15,709 nucleotides of DNA from Deltaproteobacteria bacterium (GCA_030643245.1 DAOWME010000043.1:1-15709), one strand, 5' to 3'; positions 6,071 to 12,769 are shown, counted from the stretch's first letter. Notes: generated from the letters alone by a model not told the origin. Translations and numbers: made by a program.

Positions 6071-8563
6071 ATGGGGAAAGAAGAGAAGAAGATCGCCAAG
6101 GTAGGGGAGACCGAAGTTGATATCAGCACAACCGTGAGAGATATAAGGGGGGTAGAAGACCTGGTTAAGGATTGTATTGAAACTACTTGGGCTGAAAATC
6201 TCCTTAATCAAATCAAGGTTTGGCTAACACCCTATGCTCATGCCACGGATTTAGCTGAATGGGACAGATTTTTATTGGAGAGGTATTCACCCCTATATAC
6301 AAATATCGAGAAAACCTGCACTGCCTGCTATCTGGGACCATGTGATCTGGATAAACTGAAGGGGATATGCGGCTTAGGTTTGGAGGCGTATCAGGCAAAA
6401 CTGGCCCTGCTGGCTTCCTGCAGGGGCCTGGCCATTCATCTCTCCACTGGCAGGGACTTTCTCAATTATTGCTTGAGAGAATATGGAGAAGATGCTGAGC
6501 TTGAATGGGGCAAGAATGTTGCTTACGGGATGATGAATGTCAATGCACTCGTGGGATTTACGCCCACGAACCTCGGTGAAGCCAACAAAGTGTTAACATA
6601 TATAGAGGATCAACTGACGGAACTCCTGGCATCCGCTAGCGGGGGGGGCGAGGGTAATGTCGTAGACCTGGGATCAAAGGCTCTTCACGGGGGGACACTG
6701 CTGCTAGCGACAATGGATATTACGGAATTTCTCAAACACGCTTTCTTCGATTTCTGCTGGTCTGCGGATAAAGCATTGTCAGAACTTCCATCGTGGCCTG
6801 AAGCAAACATTCAGACAGGTATGGGGGTGGCGGACACAGACAAACCGGTCATCGTATTCCTTGGTTTCGATTTTTTACCTGCATGGCACGTGGTAAACCT
6901 CTTAAAAGAGAATGGCATGGAAGACAAGATAGAGATCTGCGGTATAGGATCTGTCGGCCATGATCTGGCCAGGTTCTATGACAAGGCTAAGATCCTGACC
7001 ACCCCTGTAAAAACCAGTCGGGTTCTCAGGGCGGGTATAGCGGATGTCTTGGTAATAAGCGACACCTGCTGCACGACGAATGTCTTGGAAGAAGCCGCTA
7101 GGACTGACACGAAAGTGATTGCCACCAGTTTTAAGCAGAATATGGGATTGGTAGACAGAGCCCCCGATAGCGTTGATGACATAGCAAATGAAATGTTGGG
7201 TGGCCTCGATGCCGTCTTGGTTACGACTCCGGAAAAGGCCGCCGGGGTTGCCTTCAAGATAGTTGAAAAGATAAAAGCAAAAAGGAAGGCGAACTATCTC
7301 TTATCCGAAGAGGACATAAAGAGCGAGGCAGGGAAATGCGATGGATGTGATGCCTGCTTCAGGGCGTGTCCTAATAGCCTGGATATAGGTGGAGCATTGA
7401 GGGCCGCAGCAGGTGGCGATCTTACCAAGGTGTGTGAACTTTATAGTCAGAGCATTTACTGCGGCAGATGCGAAGAAGCCTGTCCCCAGAATATTTCCAT
7501 AATAGACCTTATACTCGGTTCTGCAGAAAAGGCCATGAAAGAGGACAAATCGCTCATGAGAGCAGGAAGGGGGACGTTCAGTAACCTGGAGGTAAGGGAT
7601 TGGGCGATTACTGTTTTTTCAGCCCCTGTCACTATCGGAATAATTGGCTGTGGTGGCACCAAGGGTTCCGAAATGGATGTAGCCTATATGGCCAACGAAT
7701 TTGTCTCTAACAATTATGTGGTCAGTGTTGGTGGTTGTGTGGCATCTGAGATTGCTCGATATAGGGATGAAAAGACAGGGGAATCCATGTACGAAAGGTA
7801 CCCCGCCCTTCAGAATCCCAGGTGTCTCGTAAATACTGGCGGCTGTCTGGCCCAATCCCACGTGGTAAACACCACTTTTTATAAGGTCGGGTATATGGGG
7901 TTTAGATGTCCGTACAGGGCTACGTTTTCTATGCAGTCTGATTTTACATTAAGGTTTTCAAGTGCCCTCATCATATGGGGGGCTGCCTCAGAGTTGTTAT
8001 ACAACTTGGCCTTGGGGCATGCAAGGGTTGGTACCCCTGTAATAGTGGGGCCTGACGGCTTCAAATTCAAGATGTATCTCATGGGCAACAAGTATGATCG
8101 AAGCAAGTGGTGGGCTCTTCACGGTAATACGGGGGAAAAAAGGGAGGTTGACCCGGTGCCCGAGCACATGATAATGCCTGTCGAGACGGTGGAGGAGGCC
8201 CTTGCCTTAGTCCCTAAGATGGGTTTTGTATTCCAGGAGATGGAGGTTGCCAGGCAAAACAAGTTTGATCTCTTTCTGAATTACCATAAGAAGAAATTTG
8301 GTGTGATGCCTGATGACTGGCATATGTATATAAGAAAAGAAATAGAGATCCCAACAACAAAGAAGGCTAAATTGTTAAGGTTGCTTGCTGAAGAGCATGG
8401 ATGGGAGATAGACAAGAAAAAGGGGAAAATTGTCAAAGCAAAACACAGGGATGGCAGACTGCTGCCGATTGAGACTTTTCTTGAGGAATATGGTTTTAGA
8501 GCTGGCCAATACCTAACTCTCTTACCACGGCTGGTTTACAAGCCAAGAAAAGACAGGATTTAA
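6071..8563 (+). CDS. CdhA-like (archaeal-type CO dehydrogenase alpha subunit) protein with atypical active site
   Basis: This 830-aa protein aligns over its length with archaeal-type CO dehydrogenase/acetyl-CoA synthase alpha subunits (CdhA). Cys83, 86, 91 and 100 match the N-terminal B-cluster cysteines. Ferredoxin-like motifs follow: Cys423/426/429/433 is complete, while the second has Cys464/467/471 but Ser461 in place of its first cysteine. Cys334, 527, 556 and 592 match four C-cluster cysteines. Others appear changed: Phe266 where a cluster-binding His is expected, Gly293-Ser294 where GICC is expected, and Leu642 where the catalytic Lys is expected. The active-site HxxHAR-like region reads HLSTGR, keeping one His. 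Comparison is from recalled family sequences, not a computed alignment. No cdhB, C, D or E neighbours exist. Family membership is firm; CO oxidation activity is doubtful, and a redox or different cluster role is possible. Confidence 0.85.
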   Translation: MGKEEKKIAKVGETEVDISTTVRDIRGVEDLVKDCIETTWAENLLNQIKVWLTPYAHATDLAEWDRFLLERYSPLYTNIEKTCTACYLGPCDLDKLKGICGLGLEAYQAKLALLASCRGLAIHLSTGRDFLNYCLREYGEDAELEWGKNVAYGMMNVNALVGFTPTNLGEANKVLTYIEDQLTELLASASGGGEGNVVDLGSKALHGGTLLLATMDITEFLKHAFFDFCWSADKALSELPSWPEANIQTGMGVADTDKPVIVFLGFDFLPAWHVVNLLKENGMEDKIEICGIGSVGHDLARFYDKAKILTTPVKTSRVLRAGIADVLVISDTCCTTNVLEEAARTDTKVIATSFKQNMGLVDRAPDSVDDIANEMLGGLDAVLVTTPEKAAGVAFKIVEKIKAKRKANYLLSEEDIKSEAGKCDGCDACFRACPNSLDIGGALRAAAGGDLTKVCELYSQSIYCGRCEEACPQNISIIDLILGSAEKAMKEDKSLMRAGRGTFSNLEVRDWAITVFSAPVTIGIIGCGGTKGSEMDVAYMANEFVSNNYVVSVGGCVASEIARYRDEKTGESMYERYPALQNPRCLVNTGGCLAQSHVVNTTFYKVGYMGFRCPYRATFSMQSDFTLRFSSALIIWGAASELLYNLALGHARVGTPVIVGPDGFKFKMYLMGNKYDRSKWWALHGNTGEKREVDPVPEHMIMPVETVEEALALVPKMGFVFQEMEVARQNKFDLFLNYHKKKFGVMPDDWHMYIRKEIEIPTTKKAKLLRLLAEEHGWEIDKKKGKIVKAKHRDGRLLPIETFLEEYGFRAGQYLTLLPRLVYKPRKDRI

Positions 8564-8566
8564 GAA

Positions 8567-8583
8567 AGGGGTGAGTTACCCCT
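8567..8583 (+). terminator. Short hairpin just after the cdhA-like stop
   Basis: AGGGGT and ACCCCT pair across a 5-nt loop, starting 4 nt after the stop codon. No U-tract follows. It may protect or pause the transcript ahead of the larger hairpin at 8606-8662. Confidence 0.4.
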
Positions 8584-8605
8584 ATTGTTGGGCTGAAAGG
8601 CTTGC

Positions 8606-8662
8606 GTCACGCATGGAGACCAAAAAAGACAGGGTGTTCCGGCCCTGTCTTCCATGCGTGAC
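8606..8662 (+). terminator. Large two-part hairpin downstream of the cdhA-like gene
   Basis: The outer stem pairs GTCACGCATGGA (8606-8617) with TCCATGCGTGAC (8651-8662), 12 bp without mismatch. The inner stem pairs AAGACAGGG (8626-8634) with CCCTGTCTT (8643-8651). An 8-nt bulge sits on the left arm. A TTTTT run begins 7 nt later. This suits a transcript end for the cdhA-like gene, although the T-run is offset from the stem. Confidence 0.6.
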
Positions 8663-8748
8663 AGCCAATTTTTCCGTACGACTTCCTTACTTCAAATGAT
8701 TAACGGCACGCTCTACGTACAAAACCGAAGTCGAAAGGTTGTATCCCA

Positions 8749-8777
8749 CAAGCGGTAAACCTGATCAACTGCACAGG
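8749..8777 (+). repeat. Partial copy (about 28 bp) of the 51-bp repeat
   Basis: CAAGCGGTAAACCTGATCAA and the following CTGCACAG match the central part of 5131-5181 with about two differences. The outer parts of the 51-bp unit are not recognisable here. Confidence 0.6.
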
Positions 8778-8805
8778 TCGATAAATTTCAATTCCACAAT
8801 CCCTA

Positions 8806-8987
8806 AGGGACGGGGACGAAATAACTTCCTCAAGTTGGCGCTCAGATTTAGGTTAGATTTGTTCGATCTGAAAACGCAAAACCGCAGGAATAGTCGAACT
8901 ATTTTGAGGATTTTGTGTTTGAAGATCGGTCAAAGATGGCCTGAAGATGAGATGCTCAAATGGGGAAGTTATCTCGTCCCCGGCCCT
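8806..8987 (+). mobile_element. Foldback (MITE-like) element, copy D, complete
   Basis: This is a 182-bp unit with terminal inverted repeats of 24 bp that differ at two positions. The inner hairpin organisation matches copies B and C. The start reads AGGGACGGGGACGAAATAAC, so this copy has diverged from the GGCCGAAA form at both ends in a matched way. It encodes no transposase. Confidence 0.83.
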
Positions 8988-9015
8988 AAATTCCTTAATC
9001 CCTAAATTTATTCGC

Positions 9016-9053
9016 ATCCTATTTCAAACCGAGTAGCTTCTGCTGGCGAAAAC
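9016..9053 (-). repeat. 38-bp direct repeat, left copy: duplicated TIGR02270-gene tail
   Basis: It matches 10404-10441 at 37 of 38 positions. On the minus strand it encodes the last residues GFRQQKLLGLK and the stop of the HEAT-repeat gene found to the right. Similarity stops abruptly on both sides. The two copies bracket the HepT/MntA module. Confidence 0.85.
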
Positions 9054-9062
9054 ATTGGGATG

Positions 9063-9488
9063 TCATTCCTTCTCCAGATAGTTTCGGATCGAACTCGTGA
9101 ATAAACGAAAATCGTTAAGACGCTTACTATAGATGCCATACGTTATTGTATCATCCACTCCGTCATATGCATGTATTAACAGGTTTCTGTATCTTGCCAT
9201 TGACTGGAACGTGTCAACAGATTCAGCTTCCAGAATACCGGACCGTCCAATTATCTCGAAACATTCAGCATATGTTTCTGGCTCCTGCAAATCAAGACCA
9301 CTTATGAAATGTTTGCAAATATCTGTCATCTGTTCAATCGCAAGCTCGATATTCCTTTCCACAAAACGCTTGAAAATGATGTTTTTTGAAAAGGAATCAA
9401 AATCAACGGGGGCCTCTGCTACTTCGATCTCTCTAAGGAATCCCTCTATCCCCCGCAATTTTTTTTCAATCAAATGTTTGTCTATCAT
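9063..9488 (-). CDS. hepT: HepT-like ribonuclease toxin (HEPN domain)
   Basis: The product is a 141-aa all-helical HEPN-family protein. RNLLIHAY (101-108) carries the Rx4HxY motif: Arg101 and His106 are the expected RNase residues, and Tyr108 is the residue that the partner nucleotidyltransferase modifies with AMP in characterised MntA/HepT pairs. RFVERNIELAIEQMTDICKH is also typical of the family. The start is set at the ATG at 9488, inside the end of the antitoxin gene (23-bp overlap); a start 7 codons upstream is possible but adds nonconserved residues. It is translationally coupled to the antitoxin gene and is expected to act as an RNA-cleaving toxin in the cytoplasm held in check by AMPylation, perhaps in stress or phage response. 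Confidence 0.88.
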   Translation of the reverse strand: MIDKHLIEKKLRGIEGFLREIEVAEAPVDFDSFSKNIIFKRFVERNIELAIEQMTDICKHFISGLDLQEPETYAECFEIIGRSGILEAESVDTFQSMARYRNLLIHAYDGVDDTITYGIYSKRLNDFRLFTSSIRNYLEKE

Positions 9489-9849
9489 ATCTGTCCATAC
9501 CCGATACAAATTTATATGTATCGTAGTCAGTCATTGTTTTTTCCCTAAACTCCCGATAAATAAGCTGGTCTCGAACAAATAACCGAATGCACTTCTTCAT
9601 CACCTGATGCCGTAAAAATGCTGAGGCGTTATTAAGCACCACGAGATCAACTTCTTTCCCTACGAATTCGGACAGTTCATGGATTAATTCAAGAAGATCA
9701 AGGCCGGACAAGGGTTGTTTAAAGAAAACTGCAACATCCACATCACTCAACGGCTTATTCAGACCTTTTGCGCGAGATCCAAATACAAGCGCAAATAGGA
9801 CATTTGGGTCCCGCTTCAATTTTTCTTTCAATAATTCAAGATACTGCAC
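9466..9849 (-). CDS. mntA: MntA-like nucleotidyltransferase antitoxin
   Basis: The product is a 127-aa minimal nucleotidyltransferase. GSRAKG (24-29) followed by SDVDVAV (35-41) is the pol-beta-type GSx..DxD motif, with Asp36 and Asp38 as metal ligands and Asp68 in EVDLVVL as the probable third acidic residue. Characterised relatives AMPylate HepT to inactivate it. The start is GTG at 9849, preceded by AGAGGAAG. The gene overlaps hepT by 23 bp, and the order (antitoxin first) is usual for this class. All catalytic residues appear intact, so the pair is probably functional. The C-terminal 15 residues double as coding sequence for the start of the toxin. Confidence 0.9.
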   Translation of the reverse strand: MQYLELLKEKLKRDPNVLFALVFGSRAKGLNKPLSDVDVAVFFKQPLSGLDLLELIHELSEFVGKEVDLVVLNNASAFLRHQVMKKCIRLFVRDQLIYREFREKTMTDYDTYKFVSGMDRYDRQTFD

Positions 9850-10170
9850 TATAGCTTCCTCTACTATAACTGCCTAATGCCCATCCATAAATGACCTCTA
9901 TGGATGCATGCTTTTGGCCATCAGCAATTAGCTGTTAGCTAGTGCCCATCCATTAATGGTCTTTTTGAGAGAAATGGGCACGAGTTGGTTTCCAATTCAG
10001 TAAGATAGATATTTTCCTGACATATTATTGATTTGAATCTATTTCGGCCTCATCCCTTGGCCATTCAGTTTCATTAGCAAAATCAAAAAGTTACAAATTA
10101 CCAGGCAAAGAGACTAAAAGGTAAGATGACGACCTTTTCCTTATCCCCTCTTATAGCCAAAGCGTTGGAC
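9850..10170. other. Gene-free region with small repeats upstream of mntA
   Basis: It contains a direct repeat of TGCCCATCCATaAATG (9878-9893 and 9943-9958, one difference). An 8-bp inverted repeat, GTGCCCAT (9942-9949) and ATGGGCAC (9974-9981), is also present. A solo end of the foldback element lies at 10035-10057. The mntA promoter should lie here, but no clear -35/-10 pair was identified. Confidence 0.55.
10035..10057 (-). repeat. Solo foldback-element terminus
   Basis: CTATTTCGGCCTCATCCCT and the bases before it match the right-end inverted repeat of the foldback family at about 20 of 24 positions. Neither the element interior nor the second end is present nearby. It is probably a remnant left by deletion. 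Confidence 0.6.
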
Positions 10171-10359
10171 TTACCGGAGAAAGATCTCTAGAAAAAAGAG
10201 ACCAATCCCCACCCCGGCAAAGATGAATGCAATCCGAAGCCATATTTTCCGGGCGATGGTCATCTTGCCTTCTGCATTCAGATAATCACGAAGGGCAATA
10301 CCGATTAAAATGACAGCTATGGAAACGAAAACGATCCCTATAGATGAAGGGCCTTGCAT
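10171..10359 (-). CDS. Small two-helix membrane protein, unknown function
   Basis: The product is 62 aa with two hydrophobic segments (about residues 6-24 and 41-60), joined by a short polar, basic loop (RDYLNAEGKMTIARKIW). This predicts a hairpin in the inner membrane. I do not recognise the family. No convincing ribosome site precedes the ATG at 10359. It shares strand with mntA and hepT and lies in the segment bracketed by the 38-bp direct repeats, so it may travel with them, although 320 bp separate it from mntA. The clean helix-loop-helix pattern favours a real gene over chance. Confidence 0.55.
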   Translation of the reverse strand: MQGPSSIGIVFVSIAVILIGIALRDYLNAEGKMTIARKIWLRIAFIFAGVGIGLFFLEIFLR

Positions 10360-10403
10360 GGTTAGACTCGTGTGACGATTTAATGAGATTTATATTTTGG
10401 TGT

Positions 10404-10441
10404 ATCCTACTTCAAACCGAGTAGCTTCTGCTGGCGAAAAC
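10404..10441 (-). repeat. 38-bp direct repeat, right copy: authentic TIGR02270-gene tail
   Basis: This copy is contiguous with the rest of the HEAT-repeat gene's 3' end, so it is the original. It differs from 9016-9053 at one base. It includes the final TAG at 10409-10407. Confidence 0.85.
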
Positions 10442-10619
10442 CAGGCGCTCGAACTTCAAAAAGAGGCTTACCCGACTGCAATATTGCCAGTTCCAGAGCC
10501 GCTGCAGCACGCTGACGTTGGAAACCAGCTCTGAGTACATGCTGCAAATGCTCTGCAGATATGGGTTTACCCAAAAGGTAACGATTACCGTTTTTAAATT
10601 GCGATTTGTTTTTGTCCTA
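10407..10619 (-). pseudogene. C-terminal part of the TIGR02270-like gene beyond an in-frame TAG
   Basis: Reading on in frame from the TAG at 10619-10617 gives 69 further codons to a second TAG at 10409-10407. The encoded residues include GNRYLLGKPISAEHLQHVLR, then AAAALELAILQSGKPLFEVR and GFRQQKLLGLK. These match the usual C-terminus of TIGR02270-family proteins as I recall it. The break is therefore a single nonsense codon, probably TGG to TAG after KTW, rather than a frameshift. Either the gene makes a shortened 344-aa product, or this is a pseudogene, or the base is a sequence error. Confidence 0.75.
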
Positions 10620-11651
10620 CCAAGTTTTAATCAGTTCAAGCTCAGGCCAGGGAAGGTCTTCATCCGGGTCCATTTCCACAGCTTCGTCTTCAGGCTCTTC
10701 AGTGGGACCGGCTTTAAAACCTTCAGGCCAATCTCTCTCAAGATCTTCGTAGGCAATGTCGACGCCTGTAATCATCGTAAAGGCCTCGCCGGCAATGCGA
10801 GCATGTTCAGGAATTGACATTTGTTCAATTAACCATGGAATTAATACTGGATCACCTATTACTCCTGCTCCTATTTGAGCTGAACGGATTGTGCCAAGAT
10901 TTTGAGAGAGTTCTTTTTGCCATCCCAAAGCAGAAGATATGTCCATGCGTCTCATAACCATCTTAAGTGCTTCTTCTCGATAAGGGAAATCCGAATGTGT
11001 AAAAGATTTAAGTGTCGAAATAGTCTCAACATCCCCGAGAAGACAAGCTGACCAGATAGCAGAGAAGCGGCAAATCTTATCTTCGTCACTTCCCAACACC
11101 TTTATATGTGAAAGAAGGTCTCTTCGGCCCAGCTCTCCGGCTGCACGAAGAGCGCGTGCTTTAAGAAGAAGATTTGTGTCGGAGAGGGCGTCGGTTAGAT
11201 ATGTGCCTGGGTCTTTACGATGAACGGCAGAGGCGGATATGCCTATGCGGCGCAACATTGGTGATCCTGAATCTAAAAAGCTCTGGATGAATTTTTCAGC
11301 TTTCAAGTAAGGAAGCCAGCCTAGCGCAGATACAATGCCTCGTGATAATTCCGGGTCATCACTTCCTGCCTCCAAAACAGCTTGGATACGATCCGTATTT
11401 TGGCTTTCAAAGGCTAAAATTGCTGCGGTAAAAACCTCACCCGCTTCTTCCAATGCAAGGGCTTCCTTGCAAATCTCCCATCCCTCATCTCCTGCAATCC
11501 GAAGACCATCGATGTTTGCCTCTACACGATCATCGAGGTTGGCAAGATCGTTTAAGGAATAGTGAGGATCACCCACTGCCGCATCACGAAGCAACCAGTT
11601 AAAGGCTGCTTCTTCAGCGTGTTGTTCAACTATTACAGGGATTATTGACAT
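10617..11651 (-). CDS. HEAT-repeat TIGR02270-family protein, shortened by amber codon
   Basis: The product is 344 aa to the first stop and would be 414 residues if the TAG at 10619 were a sense codon. The N-terminus MSIIPVIVEQHAEEAAFNWL and the helical repeats that follow (for example LLLKARALRAAGELGRRDLL) match the TIGR02270 family of HEAT-like repeat proteins. Residues 316-340 form an acidic linker (EEPEDEAVEMDPDEDLPWPE). The family is often found near type VI secretion loci, but no such genes are present here. The start ATG lacks a visible ribosome site and is chosen by family similarity. The protein probably acts as a protein-binding scaffold in the cytoplasm. Its 3' end was duplicated at 9016-9053. 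Confidence 0.8.
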   Translation of the reverse strand: MSIIPVIVEQHAEEAAFNWLLRDAAVGDPHYSLNDLANLDDRVEANIDGLRIAGDEGWEICKEALALEEAGEVFTAAILAFESQNTDRIQAVLEAGSDDPELSRGIVSALGWLPYLKAEKFIQSFLDSGSPMLRRIGISASAVHRKDPGTYLTDALSDTNLLLKARALRAAGELGRRDLLSHIKVLGSDEDKICRFSAIWSACLLGDVETISTLKSFTHSDFPYREEALKMVMRRMDISSALGWQKELSQNLGTIRSAQIGAGVIGDPVLIPWLIEQMSIPEHARIAGEAFTMITGVDIAYEDLERDWPEGFKAGPTEEPEDEAVEMDPDEDLPWPELELIKTW

Positions 11652-11903
11652 TTTGATGTTTTTTTTGCTCTATCTGTTGGATGTCTGTTCCATGAAGATT
11701 CAAGACAGTTTACCAAATAATGCTTCCTTCCGGATTGTCAAATAGTAAACATCTCAAGATGGGACCCCAAATTCCATGCTGGCAGGCCGGTTGAGCTAAG
11801 CTACCTTTAGGTCAACCTACCAATATCTAAGGAATTTGTAAAGGGCTTTATTGTTCAAAGGGATGAATAAGAGGAGTACATTTCTATTCCCCAGACGTTG
11901 TTG

Positions 11904-12478
11904 TCAAGACCATGCGTTTAGCCGGGTCACCCCCCCCTCGGAAAGTCGTTTCAAGGAATAAATCCCATCCAACCCCTTGATTGCTCTTGGAATCTTTTCA
12001 TGTTTCGAAGAAAAATGGTGCTTGAATACTTGGTAACATTTGCATACAAACGCCTTGGTTCCAATAACCCCACTGTCTGTAAAATACCTGGTCCTGTATC
12101 TGACCCTGTTAACACTACCTATCTCAAAACCTTTATCCCGTTCCTTTTCAATACCGGAAATGCACCCCTTTTCGTATACATATCCCCGATAAGTTCTCAA
12201 CCTCTCTATATCCGTCTTTACACCAAATTCCCCTAAACCGAAATCCAGGGATAAGAAGTCTTCATCGTTCTTGGTCCGTACATGATAACCTAAGGGACAC
12301 CATCGATACTCTTCAGGTCTCTCGCATATTCCTGCACGGACAGGGTTAAGATCAATATAAGACAGACAATTGATCAAGGTCTCTCCATTATCTACGAGTA
12401 CGCTTTTGAACCTGTCAGACCAGAAGAATCCTTTTCTATGGATTATACATATTTTCCTATTGTAAATTAATCTTACTT
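11904..12478 (-). pseudogene. REP-associated tyrosine transposase (IS200-like), 5'-truncated
   Basis: The open frame with an internal ATG spans 12377-11904, but the similarity continues upstream to about 12478 (YNRKICIIHRKGFFWSDRFK). The conserved block YIDLNPVRAGICERPEEYRW identifies the RAYT (TnpA_REP) family, which cuts single-stranded DNA at REP hairpins using a HUH motif and a tyrosine. The HUH part is absent here: upstream sequence changes to the promoter of the AbrB/RelE-like operon, and an in-frame stop occurs near 12500. The enzyme is therefore not active. It lies head to head with the toxin-antitoxin operon, whose arrival may have caused the truncation. Confidence 0.78.
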
Positions 12479-12488
12479 TTGATATATT
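12460..12488 (+). promoter_or_regulatory. Probable sigma-70 promoter of the AbrB/RelE-like operon
   Basis: TTGTAA (-35) and TATATT (-10) are separated by 17 bp in an AT-rich stretch, with the expected transcription start about 20 nt before the ATG at 12518. It overlaps the truncated end of the transposase remnant. Confidence 0.5.
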
Positions 12489-12517
12489 ATTATTTATTTA
12501 TTGAAAGGGGGGAGATC

Positions 12518-12769
12518 ATGGAAGTAAGAAAAGTTTCTTCAAAATCCCAGATTACCCTGCCAAAAGAATTTGCGGGTAAACTTGTATCCATTGAAAAATT
12601 GGCGGAAGGCATTATCCAGATAAAGACAGGGCAGTTCATACCAGACTCGGAAAGATTATTTCACACAGGAAAATATATAACGCGTCTGGAAAAATTTGAT
12701 GAGTGGATGGACAAACATAAACCCGAAGAATCAAACCTGGATGAATTGTTGATGGATAAAGAAAAATGA
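12518..12769 (+). CDS. AbrB/MazE-type antitoxin
   Basis: The product is 83 aa. The N-terminus MEVRKVSSKSQITLPKEF is the swapped-hairpin AbrB DNA-binding domain used by antitoxins to bind their own promoter. The acidic C-terminal part (EWMDKHKPEESNLDELL) would bind the toxin. The start at 12518 follows a strong GGGGGGAG site; the frame can be extended 13 codons upstream but without a ribosome site. The gene overlaps the toxin gene by 4 bp (ATGA), so the two are coupled. It is probably an autoregulator through the AT-rich promoter upstream. Confidence 0.85.
   Translation: MEVRKVSSKSQITLPKEFAGKLVSIEKLAEGIIQIKTGQFIPDSERLFHTGKYITRLEKFDEWMDKHKPEESNLDELLMDKEK

Larger units (their letters stand above)
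8564..9062. other. Gene-free region of hairpins and repeats (0.5 kb)
   Basis: It contains the two hairpins after the cdhA-like gene, the third partial 51-bp-family repeat (8749-8777), foldback copy D (8806-8987) and a 38-bp copy of the TIGR02270-gene tail (9016-9053). The open frame across 8739-9005 is made of repeat sequence and is not a gene. Confidence 0.7.

Noticed and set aside
1..8987. CRISPR array
   Set aside because: The repeats are about 180 bp, far apart, with terminal inverted repeats and no regular spacers; no cas genes are present.
8739..9005. Plus-strand 88-codon open frame
   Set aside because: It consists of the partial 51-bp repeat, foldback copy D and flanks. No ribosome site or family resemblance was seen, and similar frames occur on either strand of other copies by virtue of the repeat.
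9133..9582. Plus-strand 149-codon open frame
   Set aside because: It is antisense to hepT and mntA, both of which carry clear catalytic motifs. Its own composition does not resemble a real protein.
10617..10619. Pyrrolysine or other recoding of TAG
   Set aside because: TAG also ends the protease, the TPR gene and the TIGR02270-like gene itself, and no suppressor tRNA is visible here. A nonsense mutation is simpler.
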